64,000 nt of DNA from Dillenia suffruticosa. Its lineage: Eukaryota; Streptophyta; Magnoliopsida; Dilleniales; Dilleniaceae. The stretch lies in the NCBI GenBank assembly GCA_033439265.1, contig JAVTVX010000034.1, positions 9,765,001 through 9,829,000 of the forward strand, written 5' to 3'. Below, piece by piece: positions 35,601-46,220 of the stretch (position 1 is the stretch's first letter; the number at the start of each line of letters is the position of its first letter). A program made the position numbers and the translations under genes. The notes beneath the pieces are model-generated. The model was not told where the DNA came from. It made no database searches and saw nothing but the letters and a program-made list of their open reading frames with translations.

Positions 35601-36629
35601 CAAATGCTCCGTTCCCCACGTACAGCCTCCTCGCTTGGGGACTCAATCGGCGGAACTCCACATATGCGCTCCTATCTCGAGCTACATGGTCGGTGGCTCC
35701 TGAGTCTACAATCCACAAAGGAGAAGAGTTAGTAAGCATCACGGTGGATGAAACATAACTCATACCATGTAAAGAAGAAGGACATACCTTTCGCTCGCCA
35801 CACTCGCGAGCGAAATGCCCAGATTTGCCACAAACGTAGCATCGGACTTTGCTCTTGTCGAGCTCCTTCTTCTTTCGTGTCTGCCCTCTATCAACGGTTT
35901 TCGCTGTTGGCTTCCTCTTAGCCTGGCTAGGTTTCTTGTCATATTTGCGCCATTTACGCTTGACGCCCTTGGAGCCCTTACTCGACTCCGCCACATAGGC
36001 ATGACCAGAAACCGACCTAGCCACCTCCTGGCGCTCCTCCTCGAGCTCACAATGCCTACGCACGTCCATGAAAGTATGAATACTCTCAGTGTGCGTGAGG
36101 TAGGTCTTTACAACATCCCAGGAGTCAGGCAAGGACTGGATTACTCTCAGTACCTGAACCTCATCAGACATTGGCTCCCCCATATTCTTTAGAGAAGCGA
36201 TCATACTTGACATATGCATTAAATGTTGTTTCATGGTATGATCGGGTCTCTTCTTATAGGTGATAAACCTATAAGTCAGCATCCTCAACTTAGGAGTTGA
36301 TCGGGAGCCAAGGTGCTCTCTCAGAGCACTCCAAACCGACATCGCAGTAGGATACTGCTCGTACACTGGAATCAGATCATCGTGCATACTGCTAAGGAGG
36401 ATGACCCTAGCTTGGCCATCCTTCTTCTTCCATGCACGATACGCCTCCTCATCCAGTTTCGCCTGAGGCGTATCACCCACCCCGGGTCTGTCATCTCGTG
36501 TAATAGAACCTCCGCTAGGTCCTGTTCCTCGAAGACAAATTGAACTTTACGGTGCCAAATCTCATAATTGTCACCGTTCAACTTGTCTCCCTTAACGAGA
36601 TCAAGTACGATACTTTTTGTCGCAGCCAT
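32635..36629 (-). pseudogene. Copia gag-pol polyprotein, three disabling changes
   Basis: The frame starts at ATG 36629 (MAATKSIVLDLVKGDKLNG) and runs about 1330 codons. In order it has the gag UBN2 region, zinc knuckle CYVCGKSGHFAREC (about 35850-35790), protease DSGATDH (about 35705), integrase HHCC, and integrase catalytic segments HSDICGP, TDRGREYLS and TPQQNGVAERR. Reverse transcriptase follows with an intact YVDDILLAGN (about 33600), then RNase H with SDADWGGD, STMEAEF and YCDNQAA, ending at 32635. Three breaks are seen: a one-base frame change in a G run near 36480, a TGA at about 33253 and a TGA at about 32919. Both TGAs stand where the family has arginine, consistent with CGA to TGA deamination. 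All catalytic motifs survive, so inactivation is recent or mild. Confidence 0.93.
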
Positions 36630-37970
36630 TGTCTCTGTCACACAAAAAGAAAGAGACGTTAGTGACTTATAATGCTTATTTTCACAATTTCGTACACCCT
36701 ACGAATTAACAATCCAAAATGAATCGAGTATTGACCCCAAAGTGAGCATATGAGTCAACGGACACCATACACCACAACCCGGGATCTCATCTCATCATCC
36801 GGACTTTAATTCGGTGCACAAAATCCCACAAATAGTCACAAATATGCACATAGGACCCCCAAAACAATTGAAAAAATCAATTTTGGACGACCTGACGCGC
36901 CGCCGGGGTTCCCCACGCGCCGCCGCGCACCGCCACGCACCGTCACGCGCCGTCACGCGCCGTCACGCGCCGTCACGCGCCGTCAGCAGCAAGCTGCACG
37001 CGCTAGACGCGCGGCGCGCGTCACACGCGCTGCCACGCGCCAGACGCGCGGCCACGCGCCAGACGCGCGGCCACGCGCCAGACGCGCGGCCACGCGCCAG
37101 ACGCGCGGCGCGCGTCACACGCGCTGCCACGCGCCACGCGCGGCTCGGCTCACGCGCGCCCAGTCGCGGCGCGCGGCTCACGCGCCTCACGCGCTGAGCC
37201 GCCCCATGAGCGGGGTCAGACCGGGTCGGTCAAACGGGTCAGGGTTGACCCGACCGACCCCGGTCGGGTCGGGCTGCGGGTCGGTCCGGGTCAGGGTCCG
37301 ACCCGACTGCCCGCCCGCATTCCGCGCTTCACGCGCCTCTTTGGCGCGTGCACCACACGCGGCTGCTGGACGCGCCCTCTGGCGCGTGCTCGTCACGCGC
37401 CCGCGGGTCTGGGCTTCTTCTTCTTCGCCCGACGGGTCCTGCAACGGGTTTTTCGACCCGATTTTCCGAAAACCCATTTCCGGCTAATTTTTTACGACGG
37501 TTTCTGCCGGAAAATATATTTGGACTTCCAAAAAATATTTCGAACTCGTTTTCTGAATGATTCAAGCCCTAAACACAGCGAATCATATATCCAAATTTTG
37601 GCCCTCCGCGGCTTCGTCGGAAATCCCAGTTTCCGGCAACCAATCAATGCAAAATGCATGTCAAAACGTAGATCAATGCACATGGAATACAAATATGCCA
37701 TTTATTTAGATCAACAATCCCTCTACACGGATAGATCTAGGTTTTTAAGTTTTGGGCACCCTTAGGGCCGAAAACTTCAACTTCAATTTTTATGGCTTAA
37801 ACATGCTCAAAAAATTCAGAAAAAATTATATTTGAAATCTACGTGATTTGGGTAACGTCACGGTATATTCGGATTCACGAAACTCATCCGTGATCCGAAA
37901 CCCATTTTTGCAACCCCATATTTTTATACCCAAAAATATTCCGAAAATAATTTAATAAATCCAACCCTAC
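36630..37970 (-). repeat. Leader of the 7.4-kb copia element with GC-rich tandem repeats
   Basis: The segment 36890-37460 is extraordinarily GC-rich for this window. It contains a 10-bp unit CGTCACGCGC repeated four times (36941-36980), a 19-bp unit CAGACGCGCGGCCACGCGC repeated about four times (37041-37115), and a block of GGGTCGG/CCGACCC repeats (37214-37320). Open frames on both strands are composition artefacts. Confidence 0.85.
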
Positions 37971-37983
37971 GCTCTGATACCAA
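37971..37983 (-). other. Primer-binding site (initiator-Met tRNA)
   Basis: The minus strand reads TTGGTATCAGAGC directly inside the 5' LTR of the 7.4-kb copia element. Confidence 0.9.
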
Positions 37984-38433
37984 TGTTGGATTTATATGCA
38001 CATACACATGCGGAAGCGTGCAAAATATTTCGGAATCGTGCAAAATATTTCGGAATTATAAAAGATTAGGATTTTCGGGCATACCTCAAAAGTAGATTGC
38101 AAAATCTGGGAACCACGAACCTCGATCAATCGACCTCGCAATCGGGATGATAACCACAAAAGTCGAGCTATCACCGCAGCACCACGACACCTCAATCAAA
38201 TCCGGTGACACAAATTCTCTTCGCAGAATTTTTCTCCCTCTTTCACAATTGTCTCCTCACAATGTTTTTGCAATCATTGTCACCTAGGGTTTTGCCCTAG
38301 TTTCCATATGTCTCCATCACCACAAATGGTAGGGAATTCAAATCCCATAAGTTACTATTTGTGCATATGGAAAGTGGGATATTTCCTTTTTTCAAATATG
38401 GAAAGATGCCCCACGTGGGCATTCATTCCTTCA
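37984..38433 (-). repeat. Right LTR (5' LTR) of the 7.4-kb copia element
   Basis: This 450-bp copy carries the segment CGTGCAAAATATTTCGGAAT twice in tandem (about 38017-38056), which accounts for its 20-bp greater length than the left LTR. Confidence 0.95.
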
Positions 38434-40119
38434 CCCCTTTTATTCTTGGTTTTTCTTTTTCTTTTTATTACTTGGCAAAATTAGAGACGAAGTTTATTTT
38501 TACAGCATGATCCCCTACTTTCTTTGTTTCTTTTCTATTTTTCCTTAATAAGACAGAAAAACATATAATTATATGTACAAAATCAAATATAATAATAAGT
38601 CAATGGCCATGTACTTGTAATTGTTGGAAAAAAGGGGGAAAAAATCATTTTCAATGTGCCAAATTGATTTGAATCAAATTAGCCAAATGAAATAACTGTA
38701 GAGTTAGATTTAATTATGGGTAAATTTAGAATATTATTTTTCCTTCTCTTTGAAATTATTTAAGAAATTACTGTAACATTTTTCTGTTTTCGAAACATTT
38801 TTCATTTTCGAAACATTTCAATATACTAAATTAATTAATATTTACACAAAATTCATTATATTTTCTATATTTATATATATTTTTTTCATATTTAACAAAT
38901 TATTTATTTATTTAATTATAATTTTTATCTTTTATATTATTTTTCTTAAAATTAATAATTATATATTTAATTATTTTAAATTTTTTATAAAATGTTACTG
39001 TTATATTATTTTCATAAAATAATTAAAATTTATATAAAAGTTCTTACATTTTTTATATTTATGCATTTATCCATATGTGGCCCCCACCCACTCCTCTTAG
39101 CGAGGGCAACGTCGGTATTCCTGTATTGGACTAAAGTTGAGTCAATCAGGCATTGATTTAAGGAAGTTAAAGTCAGATTTTCCTTTAATATAAATTTGAA
39201 TTGAATTGAATTTCTTAAATAAAAAAATTTAACTTATAAAATTCTATAGTTTTTAGCAAAAAATTCTTATTTTAGTGAATAAATATTATACTTATAATAA
39301 AATAAGATAAAATAAGATAGAGATAGATTAAATTAAATAAAGATTTTTCAAAATATATCTGACGAGATTTTAGAATGATGTAAAGATCTATCACCGACAA
39401 TATCTTATCTGATAAAATTAAAAAAAAATGTATAAGATGATTGGAATGATGTAAAAATTTATCATCGAGAATATCTTATCTGATAAGATAAAAAAAGTAT
39501 AAGATGATATTTTTTTTCCCAAGATATTCCATTACCTTTGTGATCCATAATGCAACAAAATGCTACATTTGTCATGTCAAAATAACAATGCAAACAACAC
39601 TAACAACCGAAATATTTTTATCAAACATATGATGGAAGTGTTCTCAAAAATCAACAAAATATGGATCTAAAAGTCAACAAAATATCAGTTTGGAGTAATG
39701 TTTGGGAAATCTAAATTTGTCTTTAATTTATATTATTCTACTTGAAATATTTTATAATTAAATAAGAATTTTTTATTAAAAATATAAAATTTTAAAATTT
39801 TCTATAAAATGACTTTGAATTATTGTAATGATAATTTTTAATGTTAGAAACTCTACCCAAATGAATTTAAATCAAGAGATTTCTATCAAAAAAATAGAGC
39901 ATGCATTCCTTAATAAGAGCTAAAATTTGAGCATTTAAGTTTATTGATAGCCAGACTCTTCCTACATCATTTTAAATTTACATCAAATTAGAGAGTACAA
40001 ATGATTAGCCTTCCTTGATATCTTCTGGTTATATCAACTGTATCACGAATTTTCATTTACCTCAAAAATTCAGCTTTTAGTTTTGACCTACCTTAATATA
40101 CCTTTGTCCTTGTGGTTAG
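38434..40119 (+). other. NLR intron 4, part downstream of the copia insertion
   Basis: Strongly AT-rich sequence without a recognised gene. A 71-bp direct tandem repeat lies at 39373-39513. The sequence before the first candidate terminal exon ends in the acceptor-like TTGTGGTTAG. Confidence 0.55.
39373..39513. repeat. Tandem repeat, 71-bp unit, two copies
   Basis: GAATGATGTAAAGATCTATC at 39373 recurs as GAATGATGTAAAAATTTATC at 39444. Both copies continue with AATATCTTATCTGATAA and TATAAGATGAT. Confidence 0.85.
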
Positions 40120-40173
40120 GTTAAGGGACAACCTAACAGTAGCACCAGCAAGGAGGAGGAAGGGGAGGAGAAG
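40120..40173 (+). CDS. Candidate NLR exon 5 (small)
   Basis: Between GTGGTTAG and GTAAAA lies a 54-nt stretch encoding VKGQPNSSTSKEEEGEEK. It would join in phase 0 like every other intron of this gene. It has no conserved domain. Support is splice-site form, phase and position only; transcript data would decide it. Confidence 0.35.
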
Positions 40174-40539
40174 GTAAAAAAATCGTACATACATAACAAA
40201 AATTTATGGGAAAATCTGAAATGAATAATAAATGTAGGTTCTTCTTGTATGTGCCCAGAAATGAGCAGTCCCTTGTTGGCATTGAAATTTTCTATTTTCT
40301 GTCATTTTGCTCTTAAGTTGATTTTAATCTTACAAGAATTATTAGAAGGAGAATTTTATTTTTCTCAAAGGCTTTTTGAGCCTTGCTAGTAATTTTAAAA
40401 AGTGGCATTTTCATTTTTCTCAAGGGCTATTCCTTTTTTTCCCCCTTTTGTAGAGTTTAATTGTTAACTAGTTTGGTAATATGATATCACTTTTTTAAGA
40501 TAATTTTCACCAAATTGGCATGTTCGTCCATGTGATCAG

Positions 40540-40596
40540 GATGAGATCGAAAGAGATGGTGCCGGATGCCGTAAATCTCGAGTAACTGAAGAATAG
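40540..40596 (+). CDS. Candidate NLR terminal exon 6
   Basis: After the acceptor-like TGTGATCAG the frame reads DEIERDGAGCRKSRVTEE and stops at TAG 40594-40596, again in phase 0 relative to candidate exon 5. If real, the NLR protein would be about 1333 residues. The next frame offers an alternative reading (MRSKEMVPDAVNLE, then a stop), so the reading is uncertain. Confidence 0.33.
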   Translation, partial: DEIERDGAGCRKSRVTEE

Positions 40597-41200
40597 AAAC
40601 CCAATATGTTTTAATGTGAAGAAACATTGCTGGTAAGATTTTTTGCATCTCATAATTTTTATATATGACAAATTGATCTTGCAATGTATAGATGACAAAA
40701 TTTCAACATGACATGAGAACAAAAAAGAACATAGAGAGAGATATGGTAAAACAATCGATCAGTTTTATTTGAAATAGATGTTATTTTAACATTTATCTAA
40801 TGCTAGCATTTGCAATTCATTCGTTCCTCATTTAATTTTTAATAAATTTATTCTATTAGTTCACTATGTCAATTTTCTTTAGGAATTATACCTGAAGGGT
40901 GGCTGCATATCAAGTGGAGATAAAGACAGTTTTATGCCCTCAAATTTGATAGTTTACTACTCCTCTTGGGTCTTGAAATGGAAATATGTTAAAACTAGAT
41001 ATTCTAAAAACAAGCTATTTATTCTTATTGTATTATTAATTGAGAGTTTTTAAAGTGGAAATGTCTGTGTGATTTGTATTTGATACTTTACAAGTTCCTC
41101 AGTTTGTTGACCAATGAATATATGCTCTTTTCTCCTCTCCTCCATTCTATGTGTCACATGGATGCATATGTTGGGTAGCTTGTTCTTAATGTGAAGAACT
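40597..41200 (+). other. Probable 3' flank of the NLR, nothing else recognised
   Basis: AT-rich sequence without a supported gene. Polyadenylation-type AT-rich motifs are abundant but not specific. Confidence 0.4.
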
Positions 41201-41204
41201 AAAC

Positions 41205-41788
41205 GTGGATCCAAAAGTTCAAGTTAGGAAGCTTGCATTGTTTCTTAGAAGTCCATTTGACAAAGGAGATAGCTTTGAGGGTTGTGAAATACAAAGGTTT
41301 AGGAATTTGTTAGTGAACAAGAGTGACTTGTCCAATCTTATAGTTGTAGAAGAAATAGTTGGAGAAGAAGAGGAGGAAACTGAGAAGGTGTTTGTGTTCC
41401 CTGAGTGAAGAGATTTATGTTCTATGAACTGTCCAAGCTCACCGGTTTCAGAAAAGGTGACTATCAGCTAAAATGGCAAAAATGGTGGAGTGTAGCTTCC
41501 AAGAATACTTGCGGTACCACAGATAGTTTACTTAGTGGGATAGAGTATTAAGTCTTTTAATCAACTTTCAGGTTTGAAAATAAAAAATGGGAAAGACCAC
41601 ATTGATAGAGCCGCCCCCTTAATAATGCCTCTGGCAGACGCTCGAACTAGATTTGTCAGAACATAATTCCAAATACTAGTGACGGAACCGAAAAAAAAAA
41701 AGAATGGTGGGGGTGGAGCAGAGCCTATACCTCCAATAAGTCAAAATAATTTAGGTTGTCCTCATTTTCAGCCCTCTTCAATCACGAG
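41205..41788 (+). pseudogene. Third, decayed NLR LRR-exon copy
   Basis: From about 41346 the frame reads EEIVGEEEEETEKVFVFPE and then stops (TGA at 41406). In other frames GDYQLKWQK and, after an inserted SINE, PISQNNLGCPHFQP follow, and a GTATGC donor stands at 41789. These phrases match exons 2 and 3 in order, so this is a diverged copy of the same exon. Its 5' half is replaced by unrelated sequence. Downstream flanking sequence (about 42330-42420) also matches the duplicated intron near 29985. Stops, frame changes and an insertion make it non-functional. Confidence 0.88.
41507..41699 (+). mobile_element. SINE inserted in the decayed LRR exon
   Basis: The insert is bounded by a 6-bp duplication AAGAAT (41501-41506 and 41700-41705) and ends in an A tract. 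An A-box-like TTTACTTAGTGGGATAGAGT and B-box-like AGGTTTGAAAAT lie near its start. GCTCGAACTAGATTTGTCAG resembles the body of the SINE at 4817, so both probably belong to one broad family. Confidence 0.68.
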
Positions 41789-41795
41789 GTATGCA

Positions 41796-42203
41796 TAGGG
41801 GTGTTATGACACTCGGGTCGAGCTCGGGTATCACAATACCAGAGCTTGAGATCGATGAGCTCGAGCTCGTCGAGCTTGTATTTTTCGAGCTTGAGCTCGA
41901 GCTCGAAATGTGTCGTTGGGTATCATCGAATAGTGTCGTTGAATGGTATATGTAATATATTTAAAAAATATAACTAAAAATATAATTTTATATATAATTT
42001 TTAAAAAAAAATATAATTATATATAAAAATTATTTTTTTTAAAATAAAATATTTCAGGTAATTCGTCGAACTTTCGAACTCGACAGAGCTGGGTTCGAGC
42101 TCGAGCTTGATACCCAACTACCCGAGCTCGAGCCCGGGCTCGAGTTTTGACCGGGTAGTGTCACGGGTACCCGTGACACTACCCGGTGTCATTAACACCC
42201 CTA
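41796..42203. mobile_element. hAT-type MITE, 408 bp
   Basis: The termini TAGGGGTGTTATGACAC and GTGTCATTAACACCCCTA are inverted repeats. Flanks GTATGCA and GTACGCA form a 7- to 8-bp target duplication with one mismatch. The arms carry repeated GAGCTCGAGCTCG palindromic units and the centre is pure AT. There is no coding capacity. Confidence 0.82.
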
Positions 42204-42900
42204 GTACGCATATGCGCCACCAAAGAAACCACGCCGTTTGCAGATATTTACCATTTTTGGTGGCGTTAAAAACTCTATATTATGTAAATTAAGTGGAAGA
42301 AAGATCATTTTAAGGAGGAAAGGAAGCAAAATTCCACCTTAGCGTAGAGAGTGTAAATGTAATGTTATTGTCATTCAAATCAACAAGAATGATCCAATCG
42401 ATCTCTGCATATTTTCTTTAATGATTTTTTTTTGTACATTGGTTAATTAATTAATCAATCTCTACATAGCTCACCTTACCTTCCTTACCAATCGATCTCT
42501 ACATATTGGTCAGCAAAATTGTGGAAGAAAATACACTTATTTAGACAATATTGAAGAACAAAATATTTTTTTTTGATAAACTAGTTGAAATTTTTTATAT
42601 TAAAAATAACCTCTATAGAGAAGTGAAAATGCGACCAACCGATGAAGCACCAGCTAGTTCTGCAAATAAATTATTTTCAAATCAGCTCCTCTCTTTGAAA
42701 AGTATCTATACGCTTAGGCTTTTCAAGGTTTTAATTAGTAGGTCTGTGTGTGGAAAATTTGAGATTAACACCAATGTGAGTGTAACATAATTATTATTTT
42801 TATTGATTTTAATTTTTAAAGAAGAATAATTTTAATCATGAAATGGAATTAACTACTTGCATAGTAAGGAAGGAACAAGGGAAAACAGAACAGTAGACCA
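42204..42900. other. Intron-derived sequence and unassigned AT-rich DNA
   Basis: The first 200 bp continue the duplicated NLR intron (matches near 27790 and 29985). A 79-codon open frame at 42551-42790 has no recognisable family. Confidence 0.5.
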
Positions 42901-43680
42901 TATAAACTTCTAAAAATGATTGTATAATATCTTCCTATTGACATAGGACGCACCTGCTAGATTGTATGCCACCTTCTAACAATAGAGATCTTGGTCCATT
43001 ACCATTAGATACGGGACTTCTTTGTGTTCGAGACTTGGTAGGCAAAACTCATTGAAACGTGTTGTTTGCATGGGATGTTCCTCCCTGACAGGAAACCATG
43101 GCCCCCTCTCTTAGAACTCACCGATCACACCCTTCTCTATAGCAGCCTGATTAGTTTCTCAGATCTCCTCGGTATTCAATATTCGGTCAACTTAGAGCAA
43201 TATTTGACTTTTCTTAAATCGCAGAAGTAGCATTTTGTAATTAGTAAGGAGGCTCTGGATCCTAATCGGTAAGGAAAGGAATCCCTTGCCAACTAAAACT
43301 TTCTTAATAAGAAGGATTCCAAATTTTATGGAAGTCTTTTCCTAAGGAGTCCTTTGATCTCGGGGGCACTTTCATATGAAAACTAGGGTTTCAACACCCT
43401 TGAAGCATATGACTCATGCAAGCGACCTATATATATACATCATAGGGTCATTAGTCAGGCATGTTCTCTTAACTCACACATAGCACACAAAGGTATAATG
43501 AAATTCTCTTTCAGTGTGTTTCTCTTATTGAAAATCGCTCTCTGACTTAAGTGTCGGAGTCTCTTCGTCAGAACACATTTCGGCGGCTCTTTGTAGGTCT
43601 TATTGATCGAGATCGCCTGATGGCAAGATATCCCATTCGAGTCAGTAGAGCCATCATCTGTGGAGTAAGATTCACCTCCA
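42900..43680 (+). repeat. Ty3/gypsy 5' LTR, approximate limits
   Basis: A TATA box (CTATATATATACATC, about 43430) is followed by a leader with CTGACTTAAGTGTCGGAGTC (about 43540), wording common in plant gypsy LTRs. The primer-binding site at 43686 sets its inner end. The outer boundary and the second LTR were not found, so the left limit is an estimate. Confidence 0.6.
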
Positions 43681-43685
43681 ATAGA

Positions 43686-43702
43686 TTGGCACCGTTTATG
43701 GG
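43686..43702 (+). other. Primer-binding site of the Ty3/gypsy element
   Basis: TTGGCACCGTTTATGGG has the form of the gypsy-type primer-binding site TGGCGCCGTCTGTGGG, with C to T type changes. Confidence 0.6.
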
Positions 43703-44393
43703 AACAAGTTGATTTCCGAGTTCCTATTGCCAACCCCTTCTTTTTACAATCACGACATCAACCAAGAGAAAGAGGCAAATCATCGGCTTCAATGAAGATG
43801 ATTAAATATGAGTGAACACCGATCGAAACGACTTGTTGATTATCACTACAGGAATAGGGTCCCACCTCGTCAAAAGGACTTTCATTGATTAAGGAAGAGA
43901 TCAAGATCTCCTCTTTTGGGATACCTTCCGGCGAATGGACGGGTTTGTCTAATCTTTTAAATTAATACTGATTCCCCCAATGTAAACAAACTTATAACAA
44001 TAGTGGTACTAGGTCGAATCCCACGAGAACTAGATTAATTTAACTTCTTAGTGATTGTCAAAATAAAATAGGGGGTTTATCAAATAAATTTCTAATTCAA
44101 AAATTAATATCCTAAAATTAAGAGACGAGTCAATAACGCAAAAATTCTAAAAATTAGAAAAGAAATTCAATCTACCAAGCTATGGTTCAAGAGTTTACAC
44201 ATTCGATTATTTCACTAATTATGGGTTAAAAAAATTATTCTTGTAATTCAAGTATTTAACCTTAGATTTATTAAAATAGCCGCAATAAATCTTGTATTTT
44301 TTTAAAATTAATTGACCCGAACTAGCATCCAATCAAAATTTATGATTAATGTAAAACCAAAAAAAAAAAAAAAAAAAAAAAGGAAGGATTGGA

Positions 44394-44424
44394 GACGCAG
44401 CGTTTTGGGGCAAAACGCTGCGTC
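44394..44424. repeat. Perfect inverted repeat within the solo LTR
   Basis: Stem GACGCAGCGTTTT (13 bp), loop GGGGC, then AAAACGCTGCGTC. It lies next to AGGGTTAAAACCCTAACCCC, a second short palindromic segment. Confidence 0.9.
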
Positions 44425-44458
44425 CCCAATTTGGGGATTAGGGTTAAAACCCTAACCC

Positions 44459-44461
<3 letters not shown>

Positions 44462-44493
<32 letters not shown>

Positions 44494-45230
44494 GACCTTT
44501 CATCTCCTACCGCGGCGCCGCCCTCCTTCGCCGCGTGTTCCACCGCCACCGCCACAGCCACCGCCATCGCAACTATCTTCATCATCATCTTCTTCTTCTT
44601 CTTCTTCTTCTTCTTCTTCCCTCTCGGTTTCTCTCTCTATCTCACTCTTCTTTCTCTCCCTCTCGCGATCTTCCACGATCTCCCTCTCCGCCTCGCCGCA
44701 CACCGCCGCGAGCCACGGTTGAGCACTGCCTTCCACCATAGCGCGCGACTGCAGCACCTTCTGCCACCTCGCGATCCACCCAGCGCGAGCACGATCGTGC
44801 CCCTACGCGATCCTCTCCGTACGAGCACAACGCGAACACAGTGCACCTCAGTCCGCGAGCGAGCAGGACCGAGCCTGCGGCGCGAGCCCAGGCCACGAGC
44901 AGGACCGAGCAAGTGCGCAAGCTAGCGCACGAGCGCGTGCGAGCACGCACCAGCGCAGCGCACGAGCACATTGGCGCGCACCAGCGCACGGGCAAGCACC
45001 AGCCCGCAGGCCCATCAGCCGCAGGCCCATCGGCTGTAGGCCATCAGCCCATCGGCCCATTGGCCCGCCAGCCACAGGCCCATCACCCGCAGGCCAGTAA
45101 ACCTGCAGGCCCATCACCCGCAGGCCTGCCAGCCCCCAGGCCTGTCGGCCTGCTAGCCCACAAACCGCGAGCCCGCTAGCCGAAGCCCACTGGCCAGCTG
45201 ACCCGCGAACCCACGAACCTCCATGCAGGT
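44462..45230. repeat. Microsatellites and GC-rich block of the solo LTR
   Basis: A CT run of about 28 nt (44464-44491), a CTT run of about 30 nt (44590-44620) and a GC-rich region follow. The last part (44995-45180) repeats phrases such as CAGGCCCATCACCCGCAGGC. Open frames of up to 178 codons on both strands come from these repeats. Confidence 0.85.
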
Positions 45231-46106
45231 AAATGACTTAGGGTTTTGCTTCTGATCTAAATGTTTAGATCTAACAAATAAATATTGTTTTGATAGGAAA
45301 CACTACAGACTTTGGAGTGACCGAAGAGACATTCGGACGAGACTCGGCGCTTCGAGAAAACCCTAGGTGAGGAGATTTCGGCTCTAACTGATACATTGAA
45401 TGAATCTAGGATTGAATCTAAGATGAAAGGTTCTGTATATGTTTAGAGTGTAAATAGAATGCGAATAGAATACAATTTTTGAAACGATTATATGTGACTT
45501 TGAAGGTTAAGTATAGAATGTTACAGAAACTAGATGATCTGATACGAAAGAAGCATATTATAGAATCATAAAATCATGTCGAGTTAATTCGAATAGTTTC
45601 CTTTAGAGTTAAACCTTGAAATATGCATGAAAGTATTTGGGTTGTAGGGTTGGAATGAAATGAGCCGTAAAGTGGAGAATATTGTACATTTCATGTCTTT
45701 TGGATAAACCCTAAAGATGTTTGAGAAATTGATATTCAATCTTGATGATCTGATTATGTTGATCTTTTTGGAGACTCGAAAATTCAGATTGAATTGGTTT
45801 TGAAAATAGGGAGTGACCACCCTCCCTAGAACTGTGAGTGAGACTTTGACATTCGCTATTAATTGAAAATCATGTTTCAAAAATGCTTTTTAAATGACAT
45901 GTTTCTACAAAATGTATGATTGTTAGAATTTTCGAATATTTTATGAAATGTTTTGTGACCTTTGGAGTGTCTTAATTTCTGATTTTATCGATATGCATCC
46001 ATGAGTTTTGATAATTGAATATTGTGCCACATTCTCGACATATCGATATGCTTTAATGTATCTATTGCATTGGCACATGGTTTTAAATGAATTTACTTAC
46101 ATATTT

Positions 46107-46220
46107 GGGCTGTATGCCCGGCCGACGTTATGATATGATGCATGGGGCTATATGCCCGGCCGACATGGTGATGGGATGCATGGGGCTACGTGCCCGGCCG
46201 ATATGATATTGTGATCCGTA
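46107..46220. repeat. Tandem repeat, 38-bp unit, three copies
   Basis: The phrase GGGCTRTATGCCCGGCCGA recurs with its conserved GGC step at 46108, 46146 and 46184, each followed by an AT-rich spacer with GATGCATG. It lies within the solo LTR. Confidence 0.85.

Larger units (their letters stand above)
31059..38433 (-). mobile_element. Ty1/copia LTR retrotransposon, 7375 bp, nearly intact, in the NLR intron
   Basis: Near-identical LTRs (31059-31488 and 37984-38433) border a minus-strand polyprotein. Ends are TG and CA. Flanks are CCCCA on the left and CCCCT on the right, a 5-bp target duplication with one mismatch. The primer-binding site for initiator-Met tRNA abuts the right LTR and a purine tract (minus strand GCAAGTGGGAGA) abuts the left one. 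A leader of about 1.35 kb, extremely GC-rich in its middle, precedes gag. About 1.15 kb of non-coding sequence follows RNase H. It is antisense to the NLR and lies wholly within an intron. Confidence 0.95.

Noticed and set aside
33986..36192. Plus-strand frames across 33986-36192
   Set aside because: They are opposite-strand shadows of the copia polyprotein.
36814..37565. Open frames of 75-127 codons in the GC-rich block
   Set aside because: They are composition artefacts of the tandem-repeat leader of the copia element; all frames are open because TA-containing stops are rare there.
44440..44460. Telomere-like AGGGTTAAAACCCTAACCC
   Set aside because: Only one short palindromic occurrence exists, without a tandem array, so it is not an interstitial telomere.
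44389..45179. Plus-strand frames of 178 and 112 codons and their minus-strand counterparts
   Set aside because: They lie in CT, CTT and GC-rich repeats within the solo LTR, with no domain and no consistent frame.
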